From contig NZ_CP013655.1 in NCBI RefSeq assembly GCF_001465345.1, positions 3,066,425 through 3,130,424 on the forward strand: 64,000 nucleotides of DNA. The letters run 5' to 3'. Below, piece after piece: positions 1-8,845 of the stretch. The number at the start of each line of letters is the position of its first letter. Within the stretch, counting starts at the first letter, position 1. Under the pieces are notes generated by a model. The model had not been told where the DNA came from. It saw only the letters and a list, made by a program, of their open reading frames with translations, and did no database searches. Made by a program: the position numbers and the translations under genes. This DNA comes from Enterococcus rotai. GTDB taxonomy: Bacteria; Bacillota; Bacilli; Lactobacillales; Enterococcaceae.

Positions 1-394
1 TTTGAGAATGTTGAGCCGCAGCGCCTGTACCTGATCCAGCTGCAGTCCGCATCACAAGAGGAACAGTCGCTTTCCCACCGTACATATAATGGATTTTCGC
101 TGCTTGATTGACCAACTGATCCATTGCCACAGTAATAAAATCAGAAAATTGTAATTCCATTATGGGACGCATACCGGTCATAGCCGCACCTACTGCAGCA
201 CCTGCAATCGCACTCTCAGAGATTGGCGTATCGCGAACACGTTGTTTTCCATATTTTTCTTGAAGTCCGCTAGTGGCACCAAAGCCGCCACCATATACTC
301 CAATATCTTCCCCTAAAAGAAACACATGCTCATCTAGCCCCAACGCTTCATCTAGTGCTTCATTGATTGCTTGTAAATACGTGACTGTTCTCAT
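1..394 (-). CDS. acoB: Acetoin/2-oxoacid dehydrogenase E1 component, beta subunit (partial, 3' end outside window)
   Basis: N-terminal part of the transketolase-like beta subunit of a thiamine-diphosphate-dependent 2-oxoacid dehydrogenase, which pairs with the alpha subunit encoded just upstream. Visible are the usual start [14 protein letters not shown], the [14 protein letters not shown] segment, the DTPISE segment and the [10 protein letters not shown] segment. The ATG at 394 follows a GGAGG site and overlaps the alpha-subunit stop as ATGA, so the two are translationally coupled. Assignment to acetoin rather than pyruvate or branched-chain 2-oxoacid dehydrogenase rests on the alpha subunit and is an inference. 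About 131 residues are inside the window; the E2 and E3 genes should lie beyond base 1. Confidence 0.85.
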   Translation of the reverse strand, partial: MRTVTYLQAINEALDEALGLDEHVFLLGEDIGVYGGGFGATSGLQEKYGKQRVRDTPISESAIAGAAVGAAMTGMRPIMELQFSDFITVAMDQLVNQAAKIHYMYGGKATVPLVMRTAAGSGTGAAAQHSQ

Positions 395-1389
395 ATTTTT
401 TCCTCCGCATAAACATGAGTCCACAAATCCGCTTTCGTAGGCTCATCATCTAATTTTACTGAAGCGACTAAATCAGCCATTTCTTGTCGGGTCGATTGTT
501 CTAACTGTCTGATTTCCTTGCTTGTAATTTCATTATGTTGAAGCAGTTTTTTTTCCAAGCGTAAAATAGGGTCATTATGTTCTTGCCACTGACGACACTC
601 ATCCTCTGAGCGGTACTTCAACTTATCTGATTTTGAATGACCTTTGTGCCGATAGGTCAACGCTTCGATTAGTGTCGGTCCACCACCGTTTCTGGCTTTC
701 TTCACTGCTTTAGAAACAGTATTTGAGACAACTGATAGATCATTACCATCAATCGTTACACCCTCGATGCCATAGCTTTTACCACGCTCAGACAGTTTCT
801 CTATATTGACCATTTGTTCAATCGAACTACTCATTCCATATTGATTATTTTCAATGAAATAAATAACTGGTAATTGCCAAATAGAGGCCAAGTTCAAAGC
901 TTCGTGAAAACTCCCCTCATTGGTCGCACCATCTCCAGCGTAACAAAGGACAACTTGTTTTGTTCCCTGCATTTGGGCACTCAAAGCCGCCCCTGCCGCA
1001 ATGGGAAAGCCTGCGCCCACGATACCATTTGATCCTAGATTTCCAACTGCAAGATCTGCAATATGCATGCTACCACCTTTGCCTTCATTTGTACCTGTTT
1101 TTTTTCCCAGCATCTCAGCAAACATACTTCTAATATCTGTTCCTTTAGCGATGCAGTGGCCGTGATTTCTATGAGTTGAAACGATCCAGTCACTTTCATT
1201 TAAAAGACTCGCGCCACCAACCGCCGTTGCTTCTTGTCCGATACACAAATGCATCGTTCCATATAGCTCCCCAGCATCAAAAAGTTCTTGAAGCGTTTCT
1301 TCAAAAATTCGTATTTGCCACATTTTCTTTAATGCCTCTCGCTCATCAATTGATGTGTTTGGGTCCTTTTTTGCTGTTACTTGTTTCAT
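391..1389 (-). CDS. acoA: Acetoin dehydrogenase-type E1 component, alpha subunit
   Basis: A 332-residue thiamine-diphosphate E1 alpha subunit. The cofactor motif is clear: GDG at about 152-154 and NN at 181-182, the canonical GDG-x26-NN spacing. RNHGHC near 74-79 and the RHKGHSKSD segment near 255 are typical of the family. It oxidatively decarboxylates or cleaves its substrate and passes the acyl group to lipoylated E2. An upstream in-frame start at 1479 exists, but the ATG at 1389 has AAGGAG seven bases ahead and gives the usual length. AcoA-like features (short N-terminus, HSKSD) favour acetoin cleavage, but a PdhA-like paralogue cannot be excluded without the E2 gene. It leads the operon; a cre-like site lies upstream at 1429-1443. 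Confidence 0.8.
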   Translation of the reverse strand: MKQVTAKKDPNTSIDEREALKKMWQIRIFEETLQELFDAGELYGTMHLCIGQEATAVGGASLLNESDWIVSTHRNHGHCIAKGTDIRSMFAEMLGKKTGTNEGKGGSMHIADLAVGNLGSNGIVGAGFPIAAGAALSAQMQGTKQVVLCYAGDGATNEGSFHEALNLASIWQLPVIYFIENNQYGMSSSIEQMVNIEKLSERGKSYGIEGVTIDGNDLSVVSNTVSKAVKKARNGGGPTLIEALTYRHKGHSKSDKLKYRSEDECRQWQEHNDPILRLEKKLLQHNEITSKEIRQLEQSTRQEMADLVASVKLDDEPTKADLWTHVYAEEKI

Positions 1390-1428
1390 TTTCTCACTCC
1401 TTTTTACAATTGTTCTCTCCTGAATCAT

Positions 1429-1443
1429 ATGTAAACATTCTAT
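1429..1443. promoter_or_regulatory. cre-like site upstream of acoA
   Basis: ATGTAAACATTCTAT matches 13 of 15 positions of the CcpA consensus WTGNAANCGNWNNCW; the central G and position 14 differ. Acetoin dehydrogenase operons of Firmicutes are commonly under carbon catabolite control, which fits, but the match is imperfect. Confidence 0.3.
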
Positions 1444-1557
1444 AGTTTTCTTTAAGTGATAGCAAGATTTTCTCGTCAATTTTTGGTTTTCCTTAAAAAT
1501 TCTCTCTTTTCCAAGTCATTTCTGCTCAGATTAGCATGATTTTTCGTTTAAATCGTA

Positions 1558-1563
1558 TATAAT
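1558..1563 (+). promoter_or_regulatory. -10 element of the 1585-5006 gene group
   Basis: A perfect TATAAT lies 21 bases before the start codon at 1585. No convincing -35 is seen at 16-18 bases. It is the only good promoter-like signal before the plus-strand group that runs to 5006. Confidence 0.5.
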
Positions 1564-1584
1564 AGAACATGGAGGTGGAGACAA

Positions 1585-1944
1585 ATGTTATTTCATGATG
1601 AAGAAGCGATGTTATTTTGTATGCATTGCCAAAAAGAAACGCTCCATGACATTCAATATATGAATGAGATCATTTCCAGTATCGAATGTACTGAGTGTCA
1701 CAATCAAATGAGTATCGATATTGATGCAATGAATCAATTTTATCATTATTTATATGAACGCTTAGTTTCTAAACCCGGTCGTTTAACTGAAGAAGCTAGA
1801 CAAGACTTCAGTAAATTTTTAGCCACTATGCCGATGCGCATCATTAGTAAACCGATGCGCTTTACAAATGAATATAATCAAATGAATAAAGAAGTGAAAG
1901 ATTACGTTTCCCGCGTAAAACAGGATGAGGATCAAGATGACTAA
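1585..1944 (+). CDS. Small zinc-ribbon protein of unknown function
   Basis: A 119-residue acidic cytosolic protein with two CxxC pairs, CMHC near residues 12-15 and CTEC near 35-38, which suggests one zinc ribbon. The remainder is helical with a conserved-looking SKPGRLTEEARQDF segment and an acidic tail. Start ATG follows GGAGGTGGAG. The stop overlaps the next gene (LipL-like) by eight bases, ATGACTAA, so the two are translationally coupled and may share a physiological role. Proteins of this type are annotated in enterococci as bh protein without a known function; I do not assign one. Confidence 0.8.
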   Translation: MLFHDEEAMLFCMHCQKETLHDIQYMNEIISSIECTECHNQMSIDIDAMNQFYHYLYERLVSKPGRLTEEARQDFSKFLATMPMRIISKPMRFTNEYNQMNKEVKDYVSRVKQDEDQDD

Positions 1945-2785
1945 TTTAAATGAATTATTCACAGCCAATACAATCTTTATATATGATCAAGAATTATTGA
2001 CGAAACCAGATTATTTTCTGCCTTTTGCCTTGACCGATGTTTTAACTACATTCTCCGGGATTAATCAGCAGCCGATCGTTCATTTTTGGCAACTTGATCA
2101 AGCGATGATTCTTGGTATGAAAGATACTCGGGTTGTCGATTTGAACAGTGGATTGACTGCTTTGAAACAGGATGGCTATAACGTCGTAATCAGAAATGCT
2201 GGCGGCTTAGGTGTGATTGCAGATGAAGGTGTTTTAAATGTTTCACTGATACTCCCAAATCCTACGACTAAAAAAATGAGCATTGATGAAGCCTATACGC
2301 TTATGTGGAGCTGGATTAAATTGGCTTTTGAAGATTCTGACCATCCTATTGGGGCATTTGAAATCAGCGAATCTTACTGTCCTGGTACATTTGATTTGAG
2401 CATCAATGGTAAAAAATTTGCTGGGACAGCTCAACGAAGAGTAAAGGATGGCACGGCGATTATGTTGTATATCAGTGTCAATGGTGACCAACAAAAACGT
2501 GGGGAAAGTGTTCGCCGTTTTTATAAAGCTAGTTTGTCTGAAAGTTTTGGTGAAAATGGCTACCCTCCAGTTGATCCAACTGTGATGGCAAATTTAGAAG
2601 ACTTGCTTCATAAAACACTGACTGTCCAAGATGTGAAACAACGATTGCTTGCTGTCTTAGCAGAGAATAAACCAAACCTATTTGATGACCAAACACTACA
2701 AACATTATTCACATCTGAATGGTTTACTTCTGAAATCAGCAAACAAATGAATAAAATGCAGCAGCGAAACCAATTATTGGACTGA
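1937..2785 (+). CDS. LipL-like octanoyl/lipoyl amidotransferase
   Basis: A 282-residue protein of the biotin/lipoate ligase-transferase fold. The segment RNAGGLGVI (about 86-94) and the SYCPGTFDLSINGKKFAG stretch carry the features of Bacillus LipL: a candidate nucleophile Cys148 and Lys159/160. LipL moves octanoyl or lipoyl groups from GcvH to E2 domains through a Cys thioester. That reaction is inferred from the family; simple lipoate-protein ligase activity is less likely because of the Cys. The start at 1937 has GAGG close upstream; an in-frame ATG at 1925 lacks a site. It fits with the neighbouring lipoyl-dependent E1 genes, which run the other way. Confidence 0.75.
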   Translation: MTNLNELFTANTIFIYDQELLTKPDYFLPFALTDVLTTFSGINQQPIVHFWQLDQAMILGMKDTRVVDLNSGLTALKQDGYNVVIRNAGGLGVIADEGVLNVSLILPNPTTKKMSIDEAYTLMWSWIKLAFEDSDHPIGAFEISESYCPGTFDLSINGKKFAGTAQRRVKDGTAIMLYISVNGDQQKRGESVRRFYKASLSESFGENGYPPVDPTVMANLEDLLHKTLTVQDVKQRLLAVLAENKPNLFDDQTLQTLFTSEWFTSEISKQMNKMQQRNQLLD

Positions 2786-2806
2786 CCAGCGATAAGGAGT
2801 GAAAAT

Positions 2807-4177
2807 ATGCCAACACCATATAAATATCAAATTTTACCAATCGAAAAAGTTTTTAGAGATCCAGTCCATAACTATATTCATGTCCAACACCAAGTTATCT
2901 TAGATCTAATCAATTCTGCAGAAGTCCAACGTTTACGGAGAATCAAACAATTAGGCACCTCTTCTTTTACCTTTCATGGTGCAGAGCACAGTCGTTTTGC
3001 TCATTCTTTGGGCGTCTATGAAATTACTCGCCGTATTTGTGATATTTTTCAACGTAATTATTCATCTGAGCGAATCGGGCCGGATGGTTGGGATGATAAT
3101 GAACGGTTAGTGACGCTTTGTGCTGCTTTACTTCACGATGTCGGTCACGGTCCGTACTCTCATACGTTTGAACATATTTTCAATACGGATCATGAAGCGA
3201 TCACAGTAGAAATCATTACTTCACCAGAGACAGAAGTTTTTCAAATATTGAATCGTGTTTCAGCTGATTTTCCAAATAAAGTGGCTAGTGTTATTACTAA
3301 AAAATATCCGAATCCCCAAGTTGTTCAAATGATTTCTAGTCAAATCGACGCTGACCGGATGGATTACTTATTGCGAGATGCTTATTTTACTGGAACCGAA
3401 TATGGAACATTTGACCTGACAAGGATTTTACGAGTAATTCGTCCTTATAAAGATGGTTTGGCCTTTGCCATGAACGGTATGCATGCGGTTGAAGACTATA
3501 TTGTCAGTCGCTATCAAATGTATGTTCAGGTCTATTTCCACCCTGTTTCTAGAGGAATGGAAGTTATTTTAGATCATTTACTTCATCGTGCTAAGGAATT
3601 GTATGAACAACAGCCTGAAGATTATCAACTCCATTCCCAACTTTTGGTTCCTTTTTTTAAGGGGAATTTTTCTTTGCAGGAATATCTAAAATTAGATGAT
3701 GGCGTATTGAACACTTACTTTACGCAATGGACTTCTTTACCAGATCAAATTCTGAATGATTTGGCTAATCGTTTCTTGATTCGTAAACCACTAAAATCAG
3801 TCACGTTTTCTGGTGATCAAGCTTCTGTGACGATCCGCCATCTCCAAGCATTGATTGAGAAGGTCGGTTATAATCCAAAATATTATACTGCTATCAATTC
3901 AAGCTATGATCTACCATACGACTTTTATCGTCCAGAAAAAAATAGCCATCGTACACAAATTGAAATAATGCAAAAAGATGGTACCTTGATCGAATTATCT
4001 AAAATCAGTCACCTAGTCGCAGCGCTTGCAGGTCAAACGCAGATCGATGAACGCTTTTATTTTCCAAAAGAAATGGTTGACCCTAAAAGACAACAACATT
4101 ATGATTTATTTGATGATACTTACCGTGAATTTGCTGCCTATATTCACAATGGTGCATTAGTTGAAGGGAAAAAATAA
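2807..4177 (+). CDS. HD-domain deoxynucleoside triphosphate triphosphohydrolase, EF1143/YwfO family
   Basis: A 456-residue cytosolic HD-superfamily phosphohydrolase. The metal ligands are visible: H66 in SRFAHSLGV, H110-D111 in LLHDVGHGPYSH, and an Asp in the later SQIDADRMDYLLRD segment. The length and the SxTFHGAEHSRFAHS region resemble SAMHD1-like bacterial dNTPases, including the characterised E. faecalis protein EF1143, so dNTP hydrolysis is the likely reaction. Start ATG follows AAGGAGTGAAAAT. It lies 21 bases after the lipL-like stop and 22 bases before the Cof phosphatase, consistent with one transcript. Confidence 0.85.
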   Translation: MPTPYKYQILPIEKVFRDPVHNYIHVQHQVILDLINSAEVQRLRRIKQLGTSSFTFHGAEHSRFAHSLGVYEITRRICDIFQRNYSSERIGPDGWDDNERLVTLCAALLHDVGHGPYSHTFEHIFNTDHEAITVEIITSPETEVFQILNRVSADFPNKVASVITKKYPNPQVVQMISSQIDADRMDYLLRDAYFTGTEYGTFDLTRILRVIRPYKDGLAFAMNGMHAVEDYIVSRYQMYVQVYFHPVSRGMEVILDHLLHRAKELYEQQPEDYQLHSQLLVPFFKGNFSLQEYLKLDDGVLNTYFTQWTSLPDQILNDLANRFLIRKPLKSVTFSGDQASVTIRHLQALIEKVGYNPKYYTAINSSYDLPYDFYRPEKNSHRTQIEIMQKDGTLIELSKISHLVAALAGQTQIDERFYFPKEMVDPKRQQHYDLFDDTYREFAAYIHNGALVEGKK

Positions 4178-4199
4178 GAAGTTATTACAGGAGGAAGTT

Positions 4200-5006
4200 A
4201 TGACAGTCAAATTAGTTGCAATCGATATTGATGGAACATTACTAGATTCAAACCGGAAAATCAGCCCTAAGGTGAAAGAGACACTGCAAAAAGCGAACGA
4301 AAATGGCATGTATATTGTTTTATGTACAGGACGACCTTTGCCAGGCGTTAAAGAGCAATTAGCCGAATTAGATTTGTATGGTGATAATGATTACGTGATT
4401 ACTTACAATGGTTCTCTAGTCCAAGCAACAAAATCAAATGAAATCATCTCTCAGTATGGCTTAAGCCATGATGACTTTTTAGAAATCGAAGCGATGTCAC
4501 GCAAAGTAGGTGTCCATTTGCACACGATTGATGACCAAGCAATCTACACCGCCAATCGTGATATTGGTAAATATACAGTACACGAAGCCTATCTAGTAGA
4601 TATGCCACTTAAATACCGAACCGTTGAAGAAATGACGTCAGATATGTCGATCATTAAAATGATGATGATCGATGAACCAGCTATTTTAGATAAGGCAATC
4701 AAGCAGTTACCTGAAACGTTTGTCGATAAGTACACAACCGTCAAAAGTACTGAATTTTACTATGAAATCTTAAATAAAGAAGCAAGTAAAGGCAATGCAT
4801 TAGCAAAGCTTGCAGAACATTTAGGGATTACTCAAGCAGAAACAATGGCGATCGGTGATAACGAAAATGATCTATCTATGATTGAGTATGCTGGTATCGG
4901 TGTTGCGATGGGAAATGCAACTGAAAGTGTGAAGCAAGCAGCCGATATTCAAACAACAAGTAATGATGAAGACGGTGTTGCAGAAATTTTGCTAAAATAT
5001 ATGTAA
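4200..5006 (+). CDS. Cof-type HAD-superfamily phosphatase
   Basis: A 268-residue haloacid-dehalogenase phosphatase of the Cof/YidA subgroup. Motif I is AIDIDGTLLD near residue 7-16 with nucleophile Asp9 and acid Asp11, motif II is VLCTGRP, and motif IV is GDNENDLSM, which binds Mg. A C2-type cap sits between motifs II and III. Such enzymes dephosphorylate sugar phosphates, flavin or pyridoxal phosphates; the substrate cannot be read here. The ATG at 4200 follows AGGAGG; the in-frame start at 4161 lies inside the previous gene. Last gene of the plus-strand group. Confidence 0.85.
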   Translation: MTVKLVAIDIDGTLLDSNRKISPKVKETLQKANENGMYIVLCTGRPLPGVKEQLAELDLYGDNDYVITYNGSLVQATKSNEIISQYGLSHDDFLEIEAMSRKVGVHLHTIDDQAIYTANRDIGKYTVHEAYLVDMPLKYRTVEEMTSDMSIIKMMMIDEPAILDKAIKQLPETFVDKYTTVKSTEFYYEILNKEASKGNALAKLAEHLGITQAETMAIGDNENDLSMIEYAGIGVAMGNATESVKQAADIQTTSNDEDGVAEILLKYM

Positions 5007-5110
5007 TAGTCTTATTGCTGTAAACACAGCGAGGTACGAGCATGGTACACAGTCCCTAATTGGCTCTCGGAATACCCCCTTCTGTCTCGACCTCATCGTT
5101 GATTCAAATT
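5007..5110. other. Intergenic segment with nested inverted repeats
   Basis: The space between two convergent genes holds more than a terminator. GCTGT-aaac-ACAGC lies near 5018-5031. Then GAGGTaCGAG (about 5031-5040) can pair with CTCGACCTC (about 5087-5095) over a loop that itself holds GAGC/GGCTC and GGTA/TACC pairs. It is locally GC-richer than its flanks. No ORF is supported. It may be a folded RNA element or decayed repeat. Confidence 0.35.
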
Positions 5111-5149
5111 AAAAAGCAGCTTGCAGTAATTTTGCAAACTGCTTTTTTT
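5111..5149. terminator. Bidirectional intrinsic terminator
   Basis: AAAAAGCAG pairs with CTGCTTTTT, with an inner TTGCA/TGCAA pair, and T/A runs lie on both sides. It can end both the plus-strand group ending at 5006 and the minus-strand PTS operon ending at 5160. Confidence 0.85.
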
Positions 5150-5159
5150 AGTAGCCATC

Positions 5160-7241
5160 TTAGTTGTTTTCTACTAAGGATCGTTTCTTTCGAGTTAGAT
5201 ATTGATAAACCTCGTAGGGATCTTGACATGTATCAAGCAAAGAATAAAATTGAGGATCATCTAATAAATGAACCAATTCTGCCATTGCATTTAAATGTCG
5301 ATTATTTTCAGTAGCAGCTAGACAAAATATATATTTGACTGGATCATTTTCCTTACTACCGAATAGAATCGGCTGTTTCAGGACACTGATACTCATCCCT
5401 AACTGCTCAACCCCATCTATCGGTCTAGCATGGGGTAAGGCTACATGTTTAGAGATCACCATATAAGGTCCTTCTTTTTTTGCGGTTTCGATTATGGTGT
5501 CAATATAGTTTCGGGTAATCCGTCCTTCTTTCAATAATGATGCTGCTGAAAGACGAATCGCTTCTTCCCAGTTTTTTGCAGGCATATTTAACTGAATCAA
5601 TTCAGGAGCTGTTATTTCAAACAAACTTGGACCACCATCATCCAATTGGCTTGGCTCATCTTGGTTGATCAAGTACTCATATAACTCTTTTTCTAGCGCA
5701 GAGCCTTCTAATACAGCCGTATGTCGTTGAATGATTTCCATAATTTTCCCAACACTTGGCAACTTAAAATTAAAATTACCGATTTGCGTGTATACATCAC
5801 TGATCAAGCGATATTTTTCTTGTGTATTCATGATCGGACTAACAATATATACAGGCTTCTTCGTATAAAAAAGTCGAATATTTGGAACAGTCGAAAAAAT
5901 CAAATCATAAGAGTCTGACAGCCGTTCAATCTCCTTCGTTTCGACTGGGCCTAAAAAGGATAGCTCTGGAAACAGAGATTTCAGCTCTGTGTACACAATC
6001 GATGAACTCCCTATCCCATTTGGACAAACGATCAACGCGACCTTTTGAGAAGTCGTGTATTCATCGAAATTTGAACATAAAGAAGCAAAATGCATAGTTA
6101 AAAAAGCAACCTCGTCTTCAGGAATCGGATGTTCAAATAATGAAGCAATCGGTTTTAATGTTTCCTCAACAATATTGAATAATTCATGATATTCATCTTT
6201 GATCCGATTATGTAACGGATTAACAATCGGCAGCTTAAAATATAAACGGTAATACGCTGGCCTCAGATGAGCATATAGTTGGCGAACTACTAACTCTTGA
6301 TTATTAAAACGAATACCCGATATCGCTTCAAATCGTAAAATAATCCGCTTAACAAGTTCCAGAATCGTTTCATAGTCCTTAGTAGAGTCATTCGGACGTC
6401 CTACAGACAAGCCTAAAATCCATGCACAAAGATACAAATAAGCGGACTCATCATCAATGCCAGATTGGGCTAATATACTTTTAGCAAATTGATATTCCTT
6501 CATAGCAATCAAAGCATTCAACTGGAATTGGTCATAAAAAACAGTTGTAGTTGTCAGCAGTCGTTTCTTTAGAAAAATAAATGTATATAAAAATTCAATC
6601 AAGCGATTTTCTACAAATGAAAGACCATATTGTGTTGTATATTCTTCAATCAGCTGTTTCGTTGCTTCGACTGTTTCAATGTGATGTTTTTCGATAAACT
6701 GATCATAGATAAAGACCGTGTTATTTTCAGTTGAATCTAAAATAATCATTTTCATCAAATGATAACGAATGTGCTCTTCATTTCCTGATAATCGATAACC
6801 ATCTTTTCTTGTATAAACAAGTTGAATATTTTTACTTTCCAACTCAACTGTTAAATTTTTCAGATCATTGACGATCGTTGTCTTGCCAACTCCGAGTTCT
6901 TCAATAAAATGATTGATTGAAAGATACTCATCTGCATAATAAAATAGTAATAAATACAGATATTTTGCTCGTTCAAAAGCGTTCATCAAATACCCTTTAG
7001 CATATGTCTTGTCTGAAAGTATTGCAATAAAATGCTCTCGGAGTTGGTTGGTTAAAATGATCCGATTATTTTCGATCACTAATTTGGCTTCGGTTTCTAA
7101 TGCAAGCAATTCATTTATTTTTTCTAACGAATATTCTAATTGTCTTTTAGTTAAACCAGTTTGTGTAGCTAATTCATTTATTTCGTGTATCGAACGTTCG
7201 ATCAAACGTTTCATTAGTTTTCTGGATCGCTCATCAGTCAT
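5160..7241 (-). CDS. PRD-containing transcription regulator with EIIB and EIIA domains (MtlR/BglG family)
   Basis: A 693-residue modular regulator: N-terminal helix-turn-helix domains (about 1-150), two PRD domains (about 190-395, His384 in TMHFAS is a candidate phosphosite), an EIIB-like domain (about 400-490, Cys406 in CPNGIGSSS) and a C-terminal fructose-type EIIA (about 540-690, His604 in KHVALPHARP). In this family PTS-dependent phosphorylation of PRD, EIIB and EIIA sites sets DNA-binding activity. The EIIA domain closely resembles the separate EIIA at 11066-11512. Start ATG follows GGAGGAGGGG. It is the last gene of the PTS/aldolase operon and presumably controls it. Confidence 0.88.
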   Translation of the reverse strand: MTDERSRKLMKRLIERSIHEINELATQTGLTKRQLEYSLEKINELLALETEAKLVIENNRIILTNQLREHFIAILSDKTYAKGYLMNAFERAKYLYLLLFYYADEYLSINHFIEELGVGKTTIVNDLKNLTVELESKNIQLVYTRKDGYRLSGNEEHIRYHLMKMIILDSTENNTVFIYDQFIEKHHIETVEATKQLIEEYTTQYGLSFVENRLIEFLYTFIFLKKRLLTTTTVFYDQFQLNALIAMKEYQFAKSILAQSGIDDESAYLYLCAWILGLSVGRPNDSTKDYETILELVKRIILRFEAISGIRFNNQELVVRQLYAHLRPAYYRLYFKLPIVNPLHNRIKDEYHELFNIVEETLKPIASLFEHPIPEDEVAFLTMHFASLCSNFDEYTTSQKVALIVCPNGIGSSSIVYTELKSLFPELSFLGPVETKEIERLSDSYDLIFSTVPNIRLFYTKKPVYIVSPIMNTQEKYRLISDVYTQIGNFNFKLPSVGKIMEIIQRHTAVLEGSALEKELYEYLINQDEPSQLDDGGPSLFEITAPELIQLNMPAKNWEEAIRLSAASLLKEGRITRNYIDTIIETAKKEGPYMVISKHVALPHARPIDGVEQLGMSISVLKQPILFGSKENDPVKYIFCLAATENNRHLNAMAELVHLLDDPQFYSLLDTCQDPYEVYQYLTRKKRSLVENN

Positions 7242-7282
7242 TCAATCCCCTCCTCCAAAAGCAACTTTTTTTAATAGTAGAT

Positions 7283-7921
7283 CTAATTTTTTTGTGTTCT
7301 GTGTTTAATGACGGCTTGTTTTAGTTGTTTAGCATTCTCCATGATCTCTTCTTGAGTGCCTTTCGTCAAAAGACTGCCAACCCCTATACAATCCACGCCA
7401 CTTTCTAACCACTCATGAATATTCGTTAAATTAGCACCGCCAGATGACATGATTGGCAGATAAGGTGTTGGTGTTTTTAATGTTGCTATCAAGCTTGGCC
7501 CATAGTAGCTTGAAATGGGAAAAGCTTTAACCATTGCCGCTCCAGCTTCGATTGCCGTCAGCATTTCGGTTACGCTAGTACAGCCTGGCATATAAGGAAT
7601 TTGATATCGATTGCAAAGTTTACAAACAGATTCATTATAGTTCGGTGCAATAATGAACTTTGCTCCTGCTAAAATAGCCAATCTAGCCGTTTCGCTATCT
7701 AACACAGTTCCAGCACCGACCAATAATTTCTCTTGGTATTGTTCATTCAATTGTTTGATCATTTCACCAGCATTTGGTAATGTATAACTGATTTCTAGAC
7801 AATCCACTCCGCCTGCTAGACAGCCATCCGCAATCTCGATTGCTCTTTTTAACGTCTCTACTCTGACAATCGCCATAATTTTTGTTTCTTCGATTCGATT
7901 TAATATACTTGTTCGGAACAT
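7283..7921 (-). CDS. KDPG/KHG aldolase-family protein
   Basis: A 212-residue class I aldolase of the Eda family, which cleaves 2-keto-3-deoxy acid phosphates to pyruvate and an aldehyde. The Schiff-base Lys132 (MVKAFP) and the general base Glu43 (LEISYT) are present, as is the GAGTVL loop. The Arg that normally follows four residues after the Glu (EVTLRT in KDPG aldolases) is Thr here, so substrate recognition may differ. The ATG at 7921 has AGGAGGG six bases ahead; the longer in-frame start at 7966 overlaps the previous gene. It lies 13 bases after the DapA-like gene. Confidence 0.85.
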   Translation of the reverse strand: MFRTSILNRIEETKIMAIVRVETLKRAIEIADGCLAGGVDCLEISYTLPNAGEMIKQLNEQYQEKLLVGAGTVLDSETARLAILAGAKFIIAPNYNESVCKLCNRYQIPYMPGCTSVTEMLTAIEAGAAMVKAFPISSYYGPSLIATLKTPTPYLPIMSSGGANLTNIHEWLESGVDCIGVGSLLTKGTQEEIMENAKQLKQAVIKHRTQKN

Positions 7922-7934
7922 CGTTGGCCCTCCT

Positions 7935-8828
7935 CTATAACGATCCAAATTTTTCTGTGTACTCATCCATGACCTGCGTTACTTCTGATAATGCTTCGAC
8001 ACTCAGCGGTTGAACTGGTAATCGTGCTGTTCCAACTGCGATACCTTGGTGACAAACAGCAGCTTTTAACACCGATGGAATCGTTCCTAGCTTTAAAATG
8101 CGTCGAAATTCTTCTATACTATCCTGCATCACCTGTGCTTTTTCTATTTCACCTTCTAACCAGTGACGATAAATAGCCACATCGATTTCAGTTAAAACAT
8201 TGGAAGTAGCTGCAATAGCTCCGGTGGCTCCAGCTTTTAAAGCAGATAATATCAAAGAATCAGATCCCGATAAAACTGAAAAATCATGTTTTTTAGCTAT
8301 CGTTAAGTATTCTTTGATCATTTCGATATTCCCGCTGCTATCTTTGATACCAATAATATTTGGATGCCCAGCTACCTGCTCCACTAACTGTCGGCTAATA
8401 TTCGTTCCAGTATTTTTAGGTATATTATATAGTAAAATAGGTGCGATATTCGCTTCGGCAATTGTTAAATAATGTTGGATCAATTCCGCTTCCGTTGGCG
8501 CTACAAAGTATGGCGTAATCACAGATAACGCATCTGCACCAAGACTTGTCATTTCTTTGGATAAAGAAATGACTTGGTCCGTACTGTTTCCTCCTGTCCC
8601 TACATAAACAGGGATTCTACCACGAGTCTCGGCAATCACTATTTCAGCAAACCGCAACTTTTCTAAATCACTTAAAACATGAAATTCCCCATTTGTGCCA
8701 AGGATAAACAAACCATTTACTTTTTTATCGATCAAACGATTGACTAATTGTTTGGTGGCATTAGCATCAATTTTATTCGTTTGATCTAAGGGCGTGACCA
8801 TCGCCGTAATGATTCCTTCTGCTTTCAT
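7935..8828 (-). CDS. DapA/NanA-family aldolase (dihydrodipicolinate synthase-like)
   Basis: A 297-residue TIM-barrel class I aldolase. The Schiff-base Lys162 (GIKDSSG), Tyr134 (LLYNIPKNTG) and the GTNGEF phosphate/carboxylate loop (44-49) are in place. Family members make dihydrodipicolinate or cleave N-acetylneuraminate, 2-keto-3-deoxygluconate and related acids. Its place between a SIS isomerase and an Eda-type aldolase in a PTS operon argues for a catabolic role rather than lysine synthesis. The ATG at 8828 follows AAAGGAC; the longer start at 8891 lies inside the SIS gene. Confidence 0.82.
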   Translation of the reverse strand: MKAEGIITAMVTPLDQTNKIDANATKQLVNRLIDKKVNGLFILGTNGEFHVLSDLEKLRFAEIVIAETRGRIPVYVGTGGNSTDQVISLSKEMTSLGADALSVITPYFVAPTEAELIQHYLTIAEANIAPILLYNIPKNTGTNISRQLVEQVAGHPNIIGIKDSSGNIEMIKEYLTIAKKHDFSVLSGSDSLILSALKAGATGAIAATSNVLTEIDVAIYRHWLEGEIEKAQVMQDSIEEFRRILKLGTIPSVLKAAVCHQGIAVGTARLPVQPLSVEALSEVTQVMDEYTEKFGSL

Positions 8829-8845
8829 TATCGTCCGTCCTTTCT

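Noticed and set aside
1390-1480. TTGACG near 1474-1479 as -35 of acoA
   Set aside because: No acceptable -10 lies at 16-18 bases on the minus strand, and a sigma-54 type GG/GC pair is not seen either, so no acoA promoter is claimed.
7935-8828. DapA-like gene as the lysine-pathway dihydrodipicolinate synthase
   Set aside because: It lies inside a PTS catabolic operon, away from dapH and dapL; a catabolic lyase role fits better, so no dapA symbol is given.
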